Assembly: GCF_009793335.1 (NCBI RefSeq)
Contig: NZ_WING01000001.1
Coordinates: forward strand, 2,046,001 to 2,110,000
Direction of reading: 5' to 3'
Source: Actinomadura sp. J1-007
GTDB lineage: Bacteria; Actinomycetota; Actinomycetes; Streptosporangiales; Streptosporangiaceae
DNA: 64,000 bases
The notes under the pieces were generated by a model, which worked only from the letters and a program-made list of their open reading frames with translations, ran no database searches and was not told the DNA's origin. Within the stretch, counting starts at the first letter, position 1. The number at the start of each line of letters is the position of its first letter. Below, piece after piece: positions 1 through 7,728 of this stretch. The translations under genes were made by a program, and so were the position numbers.

Positions 1-183
1 GGCCTCGCGGACGCTGACCCTGCTGACCCCGAAGACCTCGCACAGTTCCCGTTCGGAGGGAAGCGCGGCCCCCGGGGCCAGCTCGCCCAGGCGGATGGCC
101 TTGAGAAGCTGTTCCCGGATCTGCTGCGTGGGGCTGACCCACTTGACGGCCCGGAATCCGGGTGACGCCGGTGTCTCGGCCAT
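1..183 (-). CDS. GntR-family transcriptional regulator, N-terminal part (gene runs off the window)
   Basis: The first 61 codons of a minus-strand gene, starting at ATG 183, encode a winged helix-turn-helix of GntR type. The segment QQIREQLLKAIRLGEL is followed by GAALPSERELCEVFGVSRVSVREA in pieces, the usual recognition-helix pattern of the FadR/FCD branch. The effector domain lies outside the window, so the ligand is unknown. It sits 17 bp downstream of the lipoyl-carrier gene on the same strand, so it probably closes the E1 alpha/E1 beta/lipoyl operon and regulates it. Two near-identical sites, at 2485-2497 and 3323-3334, carry the GT-N3-AC core typical of FadR-type regulators and are its most likely targets (inference). 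Confidence 0.9.
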   Translation of the reverse strand, partial: MAETPASPGFRAVKWVSPTQQIREQLLKAIRLGELAPGAALPSERELCEVFGVSRVSVREA

Positions 184-200
184 GTTCCGCCTGTTTCTCG

Positions 201-473
201 TCAGGAACCCGCGGACGCGGACTCGTAGTCGGCCTGGTCGGTGGCGATCACCATGACCGGGGCGCCGACGGCGAGTTCGTCGCCCTCGGCGGCGAGGGCG
301 CGGACGAAGACGCCGTCGACCGGCGACTCCAGCTCGACCTCGATCTTGTCGGTGGCCACGATGGCGAGGACCTGGCCCTCGGTGACGGGCTCACCGGGCT
401 TGACCTGCCACTCGGTGACGGTCCCCTCCTCCATCGAGAGGCCCCACTTCGGCATCGGGTAGGTCTCGGCCAT
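201..473 (-). CDS. Free-standing lipoyl (biotinyl/lipoyl) carrier protein, 90 aa
   Basis: The protein is a single lipoyl domain: MPKWGLSMEEGTV at the N-terminus and ATDKIEVELES around residue 43, where Lys43 in the TDK turn is the expected lipoylation site. Normally this domain is the N-terminus of a 2-oxoacid dehydrogenase E2, but here the reading frame stops after 90 residues. There is no subunit-binding or acyltransferase domain. ATG 473 overlaps the TGA of the E1 beta gene by one base, so the two are translationally coupled. It probably accepts the acyl or aldehyde group from the E1 pair and needs a lipoyl synthase such as the LipA at 4672. What removes the acyl group without an E2 is unknown. 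Confidence 0.88.
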   Translation of the reverse strand: MAETYPMPKWGLSMEEGTVTEWQVKPGEPVTEGQVLAIVATDKIEVELESPVDGVFVRALAAEGDELAVGAPVMVIATDQADYESASAGS

Positions 474-1471
474 CAGTCGTTCCCCTTCTTGTCGAGCATC
501 CGGCGCACCGTGGCCGCGATGCGGTCGGGGCCGGGCAGGGTGTGGTTCTCCAGGACGGGCGCGTACGGCACCGGGGTGTTGAGGTTGCCGACGCGGGCGA
601 CGGGCGCGCGCAGCAGGTCGTGGCACTCCTCGGCGGCCCACGCGGCGATCTCCGCGCCGAAGCCGCCGCGGACGGGCGCCTCGTGCGCGATGAGCAGGCG
701 GCCCGTCTTCGCGAGGGAGCGGCGCAGGCCCTCGTGGTCGAACGGGACGAGCGTGCGCGGGTCGAAGACCTCGCACTCGATGCCCTCGGCGGCGAGCGTC
801 TCGGCGGCCGTGGAGGCGTGCTCGCGGGTCTTCAGGTACGACACGATCGTGACGTCCGTCCCCTCGCGGTGCAGCCGGCCCTCGCCGAACGGGATCGGCT
901 CGACCTCGACGACGTCGCCCGCGGGCCCGCCGCGCCCGCCGTACAGCTGCTTGTGCTCGAAGAAGATCACCGGGTCGGGGTCGCGGATCGCCTGCTTGAG
1001 CAGGCCCTTGGCGTCCTCCGCGGCGGACGGCGCGACGACCTTGAGGCCCGGCACGTTCACGAACCACGACTCCAGCGACTGGGAGTGCTGGGCCGCGGTC
1101 GAGCCGGACGTGCCGGTGACCATCCGGACGACCATGGGCGCCGAGAGCCGCCCGCCGGTCATGTAGTGGGTCTTGGCCGCCTGGTTGACGATCATGTCCA
1201 TGGCGAGCGTGACGAAGTCGCCGAACATGATCTCGGCGATCGGGCGGGCGCCGACCAGGGCGGCCCCGACGGCGGCGCCGACGATGGCCTCCTCCGAGAT
1301 CGGGGTGTCCCAGAGCCGGTCCGCGCCGAACCGGTCCCACAGCCCCTTGGTGACGCCGAAGACGCCGCCGGGCTCGCCGACGTCCTCGCCGATCAGCAGG
1401 ACGTCGGGGTCGCGCTCCATCTCCTCGGAGATGGCCTGGCGGACGGCGTCGGCGTAGGTGAACTTGGTCAT
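473..1471 (-). CDS. 2-oxoacid dehydrogenase E1 component, beta subunit
   Basis: A 332-aa transketolase-like protein with the pyrimidine-binding half (MTKFTYADAVRQAISEEM, then LLIGEDVG and TPISEEAIVGAAVGAA) and the C-terminal transketolase domain (EVFDPRTLVPFD, HEAPVRGGFGAEIA). It pairs with E1 alpha to form the thiamine-diphosphate active site that decarboxylates a 2-oxoacid or cleaves an acyloin, passing the product to a lipoyl arm. The family includes pyruvate, branched-chain and acetoin dehydrogenase E1 beta, and the substrate cannot be read from sequence. The start ATG 1471 overlaps the end of E1 alpha by four bases (ATGA). Confidence 0.92.
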   Translation of the reverse strand: MTKFTYADAVRQAISEEMERDPDVLLIGEDVGEPGGVFGVTKGLWDRFGADRLWDTPISEEAIVGAAVGAALVGARPIAEIMFGDFVTLAMDMIVNQAAKTHYMTGGRLSAPMVVRMVTGTSGSTAAQHSQSLESWFVNVPGLKVVAPSAAEDAKGLLKQAIRDPDPVIFFEHKQLYGGRGGPAGDVVEVEPIPFGEGRLHREGTDVTIVSYLKTREHASTAAETLAAEGIECEVFDPRTLVPFDHEGLRRSLAKTGRLLIAHEAPVRGGFGAEIAAWAAEECHDLLRAPVARVGNLNTPVPYAPVLENHTLPGPDRIAATVRRMLDKKGND

Positions 1472-2457
1472 CGCAGGGCCGCCCCTCCGAGCGAGTCGAC
1501 GTACACGTGGTCCAGCGCGTCCTCGGGAACGGGATGCGGCTGCTCGGCGGCCCAGGCGATCGCCTCGTCCAGCCGCTTGTCGACGTCGGCGCGCACGGAG
1601 GCGACGTCGGCCTCGGACGCGCCGAGGTCGCCGGTCAGCTTGGCGGCGAGCAGGTCGATCGGGTCGCGGCCCTTCCAGTGCGCGACCTCGTCCTTCGGCC
1701 GGTACTTGGCCATGTCGCCCTCGAAGTGGCCGCGGTGCCGGTACGTCTTCGCCTCGATCAGCGTCGGGCCCTCGCCCGCGCGGGCGCGGCGGGCCGCCTC
1801 GGCGGTGACGTCCCGTACGGCGGCGACGTCGTTGCCGTCCACGACGACCCCCGTCATGCCGTACGAGGCGGCGCGGTCGGCGACGTCGGTGATGCGCTGG
1901 TGGCGGTCCTGGCGGGTGAACTCGCCGTACAGGTTGTTCTCGCAGACGAACAGGACCGGCAGGTCCCAGAGCGCGGCGAGGTTGAGGGACTCGTGGAACG
2001 CGCCCTCGTTGGACGCGCCGTCGCCGAAGAAGGTGACCGCGAGCGCGTCGGAGGAGCGCCGCTTGAACTGGAGCGCGGCGCCGGTCGCGAGCGGGATGCC
2101 GCCCGCCACGATGCCGTTCGCGCCGAGGAAGCCGAGCTCCACGTCGATCATGTGGAGGGAGCCGCCCTTGCCCTTGTTGTAGCCGGTCGTCCGGCCGAAC
2201 AGCTCGGCGTACATCCGGGCGGGGTCGGCGCCGCGGGCCAGCATGTGGCCGTGGCCCCGGTGGGTGGAGGTCAGAACGTCGTCCGGTCCGAGACTCGCGC
2301 ACACGCCGGTGGCGACCGCCTCTTGGCCGATGTACGGGTGCAGGAAGCCGGGGATGAGGCCGGCGGCGCGCTGCCTGGCCGCCTTCTCCTCGAACCTGCG
2401 GATGAGGACCATGCGGCCGAGGAGGTCGAGGGCCTCCTCCCGCGTCGTCTCTGTCAT
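1468..2457 (-). CDS. 2-oxoacid (or acetoin) dehydrogenase E1 component, alpha subunit
   Basis: A 329-aa thiamine-diphosphate enzyme subunit. The ThDP/Mg motif is GDGASNEGAFHESLNLAALW followed by ENN, about residues 140-175. The active-site histidine region THRGHGHMLARG and the KGGSLHM segment, both typical of E1 alpha, are present. It is first in the operon E1 alpha, E1 beta, lipoyl carrier, GntR. The gene starts at ATG 2457, 28 bp downstream of a candidate GntR operator. The length and the GHGHMLARGADP segment fit the pyruvate/acetoin branch; the true substrate is not determined. No E2 or E3 is adjacent. Confidence 0.92.
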   Translation of the reverse strand: MTETTREEALDLLGRMVLIRRFEEKAARQRAAGLIPGFLHPYIGQEAVATGVCASLGPDDVLTSTHRGHGHMLARGADPARMYAELFGRTTGYNKGKGGSLHMIDVELGFLGANGIVAGGIPLATGAALQFKRRSSDALAVTFFGDGASNEGAFHESLNLAALWDLPVLFVCENNLYGEFTRQDRHQRITDVADRAASYGMTGVVVDGNDVAAVRDVTAEAARRARAGEGPTLIEAKTYRHRGHFEGDMAKYRPKDEVAHWKGRDPIDLLAAKLTGDLGASEADVASVRADVDKRLDEAIAWAAEQPHPVPEDALDHVYVDSLGGAALR

Positions 2458-2484
2458 GTCGTCCTCTCAGTCGACGCGAAAGTG

Positions 2485-2497
2485 GTAATACATGTTA
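2485..2497 (+). promoter_or_regulatory. Candidate GntR/FadR-type operator upstream of the E1 alpha operon
   Basis: The sequence GTAATACATGTTA contains the GT-N3-AC core seen at FadR-subfamily operators and a central ACATGT dyad. Eleven of its first twelve bases recur at 3323-3334 on the other strand, upstream of the SDR and amidohydrolase genes. It lies in the 109-bp gap before E1 alpha. Binding by the GntR protein encoded at 1-183 is inferred from this match. Confidence 0.6.
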
Positions 2498-2566
2498 TGA
2501 CTGATATGGACTCGGACACAAGGCCGGGGCCGGGGCAGGGCCGGGGGCCGGGCCGTCGCGGGGCCG

Positions 2567-3289
2567 TCACGAGGCGGAGTAGCCGCCGTCCACCATCACC
2601 GCCGCGCCCAGCACGAACGACGAGTCGTCCGACAGCAGGAACGCGACCGCCGAAGCGATCTCCTCCGGCTTGGAGTAGCGGCCGATCGGGTGCCGTTCCT
2701 TGAAGTGGTCGGGCCCGGTCCGTTCGGCGTCGATCGCGCTGAGCAGCGGCGTCTCGACCCCGCCGGGGCAGATGCAGTTGGCCCGGATGCCCCGGTCGGC
2801 GTACTCCACGGCGATCGAACGGGTGATCTGGAGGACCGCGCCCTTCGCCGCCGCGTACGCGGTCAGTCCCGGCGCGGCCCGCACCGCCGCCGTCGAGCCG
2901 AACGTCAGGATCCGCCCGTTCCCCTGGGCGAGCATGCCCGGCAGCACGGCCTTCGCGGACAGGAACGTCCCGACCGCGCTGACGTCCAGGACCCTGCGGA
3001 ACGTGGCGAGGTCGAGTTCGTGGGTAGGGGCGGAGGCATGGATGCCCGCCATCGCCACCAGCGCGTCGATCCCGCCGAGCGCGTCCGACGCCTCGGCGAC
3101 CGCCCGCGCGAGATCGGCCTCGTCGGTGACGTCCGCGCCGACCGCGCAGGCGACGCCGTCCAGTTCCGGGGGCTTGACGTCGAACGCGGCGACCCGCGCG
3201 CCCTCCTCGACCAGCCGCCGCACGACCGCCCGCCCGATCGCGCCGCCGGCGCCGGTGACGACCGTGCGCATCCCGTCCAGGCCGTTCAT
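2567..3289 (-). CDS. Short-chain dehydrogenase/reductase (SDR), classical type
   Basis: A 240-aa NAD(P)-dependent oxidoreductase. The nucleotide-binding TGAGGAIG motif lies at about residues 12-19. The usual NAG is AMAG here. The catalytic set is Ser in TFGSTAAV, then YAAAKG (YxxxK), followed by the ICPGGVETPL loop. It probably oxidises or reduces a secondary alcohol or ketone made or used by the E1/lipoyl system. It is divergent from the amidohydrolase across a 66-bp gap that holds a candidate GntR operator, and points toward the E1 operon 109 bp away, so all are likely co-regulated. Confidence 0.9.
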   Translation of the reverse strand: MNGLDGMRTVVTGAGGAIGRAVVRRLVEEGARVAAFDVKPPELDGVACAVGADVTDEADLARAVAEASDALGGIDALVAMAGIHASAPTHELDLATFRRVLDVSAVGTFLSAKAVLPGMLAQGNGRILTFGSTAAVRAAPGLTAYAAAKGAVLQITRSIAVEYADRGIRANCICPGGVETPLLSAIDAERTGPDHFKERHPIGRYSKPEEIASAVAFLLSDDSSFVLGAAVMVDGGYSAS

Positions 3290-3322
3290 GCCTTGTCACC
3301 CCTCACTGCCATGACTAGTCTC

Positions 3323-3334
3323 AACATGTCTTAC
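3323..3334 (-). promoter_or_regulatory. Second candidate GntR operator, in the SDR/amidohydrolase divergent promoter region
   Basis: On the minus strand the site reads GTAAGACATGTT, identical at 11 of 12 positions to the site at 2485. It is the centre of a 66-bp divergent gap and could control both genes. The match between two short, unrelated intergenic gaps in one locus is the evidence; no footprint is known. Confidence 0.6.
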
Positions 3335-3355
3335 ATCTTGCCAGTTAGGTGATCG

Positions 3356-4675
3356 ATGACCAAGCCCTTGCTTTTGGAACGGGCCACCATCGCCGGCGCG
3401 ACACCCGCGAGGCCCGCCGCCGGAACCGCCGACGCGACCGATGTCCTGCTCGCGGACGGGCTCGTCGCGGCCATCGGACCCGACGCCGCCGCCGACCCCC
3501 GCACGCCGTCCGCCGAACGCCTCGACCTCGACGGCTACGTGCTGCTCCCGTCCGCCGCGGAGGCGCACGCCCACCTCGACAAGGCGCTGCTGGCGCGCCG
3601 CGTCGCCAACCCGACCGGCGACCTCCAGGGCGCCGTCGACGCGGTCCGCTCGGTGTACGACTCGATGGACGAGGCGGACGTGACGTCCCGCGCGGTCAAG
3701 GCCCTGTCCACCGCGCTCGCCAACGGCTACACGGCCGTCCGGTCGCACGCCGACGTCCAGGACGAGCTGGGCACGCGCTCGCTGCGCGCCCTGCTCAAGC
3801 TGCGCGAACGGATCGCCGGGCTGATCGACCTCCAGCTCGTCTCGCTCACCGGCTTCCCGCTCGCCGGGGCGGGCAGGGACGGCCGCCACCACCGCCGCCT
3901 CCTCACCGAGGCGATCGACCTCGGCGTGGACGTCGTCGGCGGCGCGCCCTGGCTCGACCCGAACCCGCGCGAGGCCGTCGCCATCCTCGTCCGGGCGGCG
4001 GCCGAGGCCGGGCTCCCGACGGACCTGCACCTCGACGAGACGACCGACGCGTCCATGCTGATGCTGCGCGTGTACGCCGACGAGGTCGCCCGGCACGGGC
4101 TCGGCGGGCGCGCCACCGCGTCGCACTGCGTCAGCCTCGGCCAGCAGGACCCGGGCACCGCCCGCGAGATCGCCCGCACCCTCGCGGACGTCGGCATCTC
4201 CGTCGTCACGCTCCCCCAGACCAACCTCTACCTGCAAGGACGCGACGACCCGACCCGTACGCCGCGCGCGCTCACCGCCGTCGGGACGCTGCGCGAGGCC
4301 GGCGTGACGGTCGCGGGCGGCGGCGACAACTGGCGCGACCCGTTCAACCCGCTCGGCCGCATCGACCCGTTCGAGACCGCGTCGCTCCTGGTCGCCGCCG
4401 CGCACCTCGCGCCCGCGGACGCCTACGACGCGGTGACCGCCAAGGCCCGCGCCGCCCTCGGCCTCCCGCCCGTCGCCGTCGAACCGGGAAGCCCCGCCGA
4501 CCTGCTCGCCGTCCGCGCGCCGAGCCTGGACGAGGCGATCGCCGCCGCCCCGCAGGACCGGATCGTCCTGCGCGCCGGCCGCGTCGTCGCCCGCACCCGC
4601 GTGGTGCGCGAAACCGTCCCCGACCTGAACGCCGCGCCGGGCCACGCGCCCGCCTCGAACATGGAGACCACGTGA
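3356..4675 (+). CDS. Amidohydrolase-superfamily protein, cytosine-deaminase-like
   Basis: A 439-aa metal-dependent hydrolase. Metal and catalytic motifs follow the cytosine deaminase/AtzC order: [11 protein letters not shown] near residue 72, DLHLDET near 228, TASHC near 258, and [14 protein letters not shown] near 322, whose Asp corresponds to the CodA metal-binding Asp. A short beta-sandwich flanks the barrel at both ends. It should hydrolyse a C-N bond of a cyclic or amide substrate; the specific substrate is not evident. A TAGGTGA ribosome site precedes ATG 3356. The stop overlaps the GTG start of lipA (GTGA), so the two are coupled. Confidence 0.88.
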   Translation: MTKPLLLERATIAGATPARPAAGTADATDVLLADGLVAAIGPDAAADPRTPSAERLDLDGYVLLPSAAEAHAHLDKALLARRVANPTGDLQGAVDAVRSVYDSMDEADVTSRAVKALSTALANGYTAVRSHADVQDELGTRSLRALLKLRERIAGLIDLQLVSLTGFPLAGAGRDGRHHRRLLTEAIDLGVDVVGGAPWLDPNPREAVAILVRAAAEAGLPTDLHLDETTDASMLMLRVYADEVARHGLGGRATASHCVSLGQQDPGTAREIARTLADVGISVVTLPQTNLYLQGRDDPTRTPRALTAVGTLREAGVTVAGGGDNWRDPFNPLGRIDPFETASLLVAAAHLAPADAYDAVTAKARAALGLPPVAVEPGSPADLLAVRAPSLDEAIAAAPQDRIVLRAGRVVARTRVVRETVPDLNAAPGHAPASNMETT

Positions 4676-5594
4676 CGCTCGCGGAGGGGCGCAAGCTGCT
4701 GCGCCTGGAAGTACGCAACGCGGAGACGCCGATCGAGAAGAAGCCCGAGTGGATCCGCGTACGCGCACGCACGGGCCCGAATACCGCGCGCTGACCCGCC
4801 TGGTGAAGGACGAGGGTTTGCATACGGTGTGTCAGGAGGCGGCGTGTCCCAATATTTTCGAGTGTTGGGAGGACCGTGAGGCCACGTTCCTGATCGGTGG
4901 GGACCAGTGCACGCGGCGCTGCGATTTCTGCAACATCGACACCGGCAAGCCCGCGGCGTTGGACCGCGATGAGCCGCGGCGGGTGGCCGAGTCGGTGGCG
5001 GTGATGGGCCTGCGGTACGCCACCGTGACCGGGGTGGCCCGCGACGACCTGGACGACGGCGGGGCGTGGCTGTACGCCGAGACCGTCCGCCAGATCCACG
5101 CCCTGCTGCCCGGCTGCGGGGTGGAACTGCTGATCCCCGACTTCAACGCCGACCCCGCCCAGCTCGCCGAGGTGTTCTCCGCCCGCCCCCAGGTACTGGC
5201 GCACAACGTGGAGACGGTGCCGCGGATCTTCAAGCGGATCCGCCCCGGGTTCCGCTACGAACGCTCCCTGGAGGTCATCACCCGCGCCCGCCAGGCCGGA
5301 CTGGTCACCAAGTCCAACCTGATCCTGGGCCTGGGCGAGACCCGCGCCGAGATCTCCGCCGCCCTACGCGACCTGCACACCGCGGGCTGCGAACTGATCA
5401 CCATCACCCAGTACCTGCGCCCCACCCCCCGCCACCACCCCGTCGAACGCTGGGTCAAACCACACGAGTTCATCGAACTCAAGGACGAAGCCGACCAGAT
5501 CGGCTACACCGGCGTCATGTCCGGCCCCCTGGTCCGCTCCAGCTACCGCGCCGGCCGCCTCTACCAGCAAGCAATCCAAGCCCGCCAGGGGTGA
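4672..5594 (+). CDS. lipA: Lipoyl synthase LipA, with an apparent one-base deletion near the 5' end
   Basis: The restored product is about 307 aa. Its N-terminus ([20 protein letters not shown]) is in the frame of GTG 4672. The rest ([19 protein letters not shown] onward) is in the +2 frame, starting to match at about 4778. The auxiliary-cluster cysteines [12 protein letters not shown] and the radical-SAM motif CTRRCDFC are intact, as is the C-terminal serine region RSSYRAG. LipA inserts two sulfurs into an octanoyl-lipoyl domain. One extra G in the GGGCCC run at 4773-4778 would restore a normal LipA. Without it, translation could begin only at GTG 4749, losing about 26 residues. It probably serves the lipoyl carrier at 201-473. 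Confidence 0.9.
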
Positions 5595-5610
5595 CCCCCG
5601 TCCTGGGGTC
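5593..5610. terminator. Possible weak hairpin between convergent lipA and tetR
   Basis: GACCCC and GGGGTC form a 6-bp stem with a 6-base loop directly at the end of lipA, inside the 63-bp convergent gap. No T tract follows, as is common in high-GC actinobacteria. The support is modest. Confidence 0.35.
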
Positions 5611-5657
5611 CCCGTCCCGGAGCGGTGAGCTGATATCGAAGCCCACGCCAGGAACGG

Positions 5658-6247
5658 TCAGCCGCTCCGCTCTGTCTCGCCGGATTCTGCGGCGTTCAGC
5701 AGGATCTCGGCCATCGCCCTGGCGCGGCGCGCAGGGGCGGACGAGCCATCGCGCACGGAGGCCATGCTCGCGCCGTCCACCAGCAGGACGAAGCGCCACG
5801 CCAACTCGTCCATCCCGTCCTCGCCCAGGCGGGCGCTGTAGCCGGCGCCCGCGAGCAGGCCCTTGATGTAGTCCGCGACCGCGTTCTTGTGCGCGACGGC
5901 GAGGCGACGCACCACGTCATCGGTTCCGGCGGTCTCCGCCACGGCGTTGTTGAACGAGCATCCGTGGCAGTCGCCGTTCTCGTGCATGGCTCCGAGGGCG
6001 TCGAACACCGCGAGGGGCCGCCGCCGTGCTCGGCCACGGACTTCTCCAGGTTCTGCCGCCATTTCACGTCCCGCTGCCGCAGCACCGTCGCGACCAGGTC
6101 GTCCTTCCCGGCGAAATGCCGGTAGAACGACGCGCGGCCCACGCCGGAGTCCGTGAGCAAGCGTTCCACGCCGACCGCGCGGATGCCTTCCGTATAGAAG
6201 AGCCGCCCGGCGGTCTCGACCAGGCGGTCCCGAGCTCGCGTCGCCAT
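5658..6247 (-). CDS. TetR-family repressor, with an apparent one-base deletion
   Basis: The restored protein is about 196 aa. The DNA-binding domain is in one frame from ATG 6247 (RDRLVETAGRLFYTEG, then VGRASFYRHFAGKDDLV as recognition helix and following turn). The C-terminal ligand domain (PLAVFDALGAMHENG, then DCHGCSFNNAVAE) is in another. A missing C in the CCCC run at 6014-6017 (minus strand) explains the break. The CHGCSFNNA motif is typical of a TetR subgroup that represses transporters. It is divergent from the MFS gene, with duplicated inverted-repeat operators between them, so it very likely represses that pump and itself. Confidence 0.85.
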
Positions 6248-6267
6248 GCCCTCGACCCTAGCCGACC

Positions 6268-6297
6268 TTGACACCAAACGGAACCGATCAGTACCGT
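6268..6297 (+). promoter_or_regulatory. Candidate promoter for the MFS operon
   Basis: A consensus -35 TTGACA at 6268-6273 is followed after 18 bp by TACCGT at 6292-6297, which fits the TAnnnT pattern. It overlaps the first TetR operator repeat, so repressor binding would cover the -10 and the start site. Confidence 0.55.
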
Positions 6298-6325
6298 TCC
6301 CAAAACGGAACCAATCAGTACCGTT
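6276..6325. promoter_or_regulatory. Two direct copies of a 23-bp TetR-type operator
   Basis: Positions 6276-6298 and 6303-6325 carry the same 23-bp element, differing at one base. Each begins AAACGGAAC and ends GTACCGTT, so each is an imperfect inverted repeat with AACGG/CCGTT arms. The copies start 27 bp apart. They sit between divergent tetR and the MFS gene and overlap the promoter, the standard layout of an autoregulated TetR efflux switch. Confidence 0.85.
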
Positions 6326-6341
6326 TGCGAGGAGCATGCGC

Positions 6342-6464
6342 ATGGCCTTCCAGACAGAACCCCCTGGCGGCGCGGAACGGGAACCGGCCGTCACCGCGCA
6401 CCCGCCCCAGGACGGAAGGCGAGACGGCACCGCCTCGACGACGTGGGACGGAAGGCGGGCATGA
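6342..6464 (+). CDS. Possible 40-aa leader peptide coupled to the MFS gene
   Basis: An ORF from ATG 6342 follows a GAGGAG ribosome site by 7 bases and ends in TGA 6462-6464, overlapping the MFS start as ATGA. The product (MAFQTEPPGG and on, rich in Pro, Arg and Thr) resembles no family I recognise. It may only provide translational coupling, or be non-coding leader sequence with a fortuitous ORF. Confidence 0.35.
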   Translation: MAFQTEPPGGAEREPAVTAHPPQDGRRDGTASTTWDGRRA

Positions 6465-7654
6465 GCGACACCGCGACGCCGCAGGCCGCGTCCCGCACGC
6501 CGACGCACGGCCGGTGGAGCGTTCCCGTGCTCGGGCTCGGCATCTTCGCGGTGGGGACCGACGAGTTCGTCCTCGCCGGGGTGCTGCCGGAGATCAGCGA
6601 CGCGTTCGGGATATCGGTCGCGGCCGCCGGGCAGATCGTCACGGCGTTCGCCCTGGTCTGCGCCGTGCTCGCACCCGTACTCGGCACGCTCACCGCCGCG
6701 TGGCCGCGCCGCCGCGTTCTCCTGCTCGCCCTCGCGGTGTACGCCGCCGGGAACGTCGCGACCGCGCTGTCCGCCTCGTTCGGCTGGCTCCTGGCCGCGC
6801 AGATGGTCGCGGCGGCGGGCGCGGGGCTGTTCGTGCCCGCCGCGTCCGTCACGGCCGCCGCGCTCGTCCCGGCCGAACGGCGCGGACGGGCCATCGCCGC
6901 CGTCACCACCGGGTTCACGGCGGCGACCGCGCTCGGCGCCCCGATCGGGACCGCGCTCGGCGGCGCGTTCGGATGGCGCGCGACCGTATGGTTCCTCGTC
7001 GCGCTCGCCGGCGCGGGCCTCGCCGGCGTCGCCGCGCTCGTCCCGGCGCGGGTCGCCGTGGCCGCGTCCGGCGGCCTGCGCGCCCGCCTCGCGCCGCTCC
7101 GCGACCGCCGCGCCCTCGCGATCATGGGCACGACCCTGCTGGCGTTCACCGCCGTCTACATCCCCTACACCTACATCGCGCCCGTCTTCGAGCCCGCCAC
7201 CGGCGGGAACGGCACGCGCCTCGCCCTGCTGCTGTTCCTGTTCGGCGTCGTCGGAACCGTCGCCAACCACCTCGCCGGAACGCTCGCCGACCGCGTCGGC
7301 GGCCGGGCCGTCGCCTCCGGCTCCATCGCCCTGCTCATCGCCGCGCTGCTCCTGCTGCCCCTCACCACCGGCTCGTACGGGCTCGCGCTCGCGATGGTCG
7401 TCGCGTACGGCCTGCCCTCCTGGGCGATCACCACGCCGCAGCAGCACCGGCTGATCGCCCTCGACCCGGCGTCGGCGCCCGTCTACGTCTCGCTCAACGC
7501 CGCGGTCCTCTACCTCGCGATCTCCCTCTCGGGCGTCCTCGGCGCCGCCGGACTCGGCTGGACGGGCGCGAACCGCCTCGCCCTCGTCGCCGCCGCCATC
7601 GCCGTCGCGGCGCTCGGACTCTCCGAACTCGCCCACCGCCTCGGCCGGAAGTAG
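6461..7654 (+). CDS. MFS transporter, DHA1 (drug:H+ antiporter)-type
   Basis: A 397-aa inner-membrane protein with about 12 hydrophobic helices. Helix 1 carries GIFAVGTDEFVLAGVLPEI, typical of the AraJ/YdhP-like sugar and drug efflux group. Loop 2-3 has a partial motif A (GTLTAAWPRRRVLL), and motif C-like GAPIGTALGGAFGWR is in helix 5. It should export a small molecule using the proton gradient. The start is ATG 6461 behind GGAAGG; the upstream GTG 6443 is in frame but less well placed. Control by the divergent TetR is strongly suggested by the duplicated operators. Confidence 0.88.
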   Translation: MSDTATPQAASRTPTHGRWSVPVLGLGIFAVGTDEFVLAGVLPEISDAFGISVAAAGQIVTAFALVCAVLAPVLGTLTAAWPRRRVLLLALAVYAAGNVATALSASFGWLLAAQMVAAAGAGLFVPAASVTAAALVPAERRGRAIAAVTTGFTAATALGAPIGTALGGAFGWRATVWFLVALAGAGLAGVAALVPARVAVAASGGLRARLAPLRDRRALAIMGTTLLAFTAVYIPYTYIAPVFEPATGGNGTRLALLLFLFGVVGTVANHLAGTLADRVGGRAVASGSIALLIAALLLLPLTTGSYGLALAMVVAYGLPSWAITTPQQHRLIALDPASAPVYVSLNAAVLYLAISLSGVLGAAGLGWTGANRLALVAAAIAVAALGLSELAHRLGRK

Positions 7655-7728
7655 GGAACACCCCATCCCCCGGAACCTGCACGCCACTACGCTTTCCGGG
7701 CAGAGCAGCCGATTCCGGGGGATCAACG

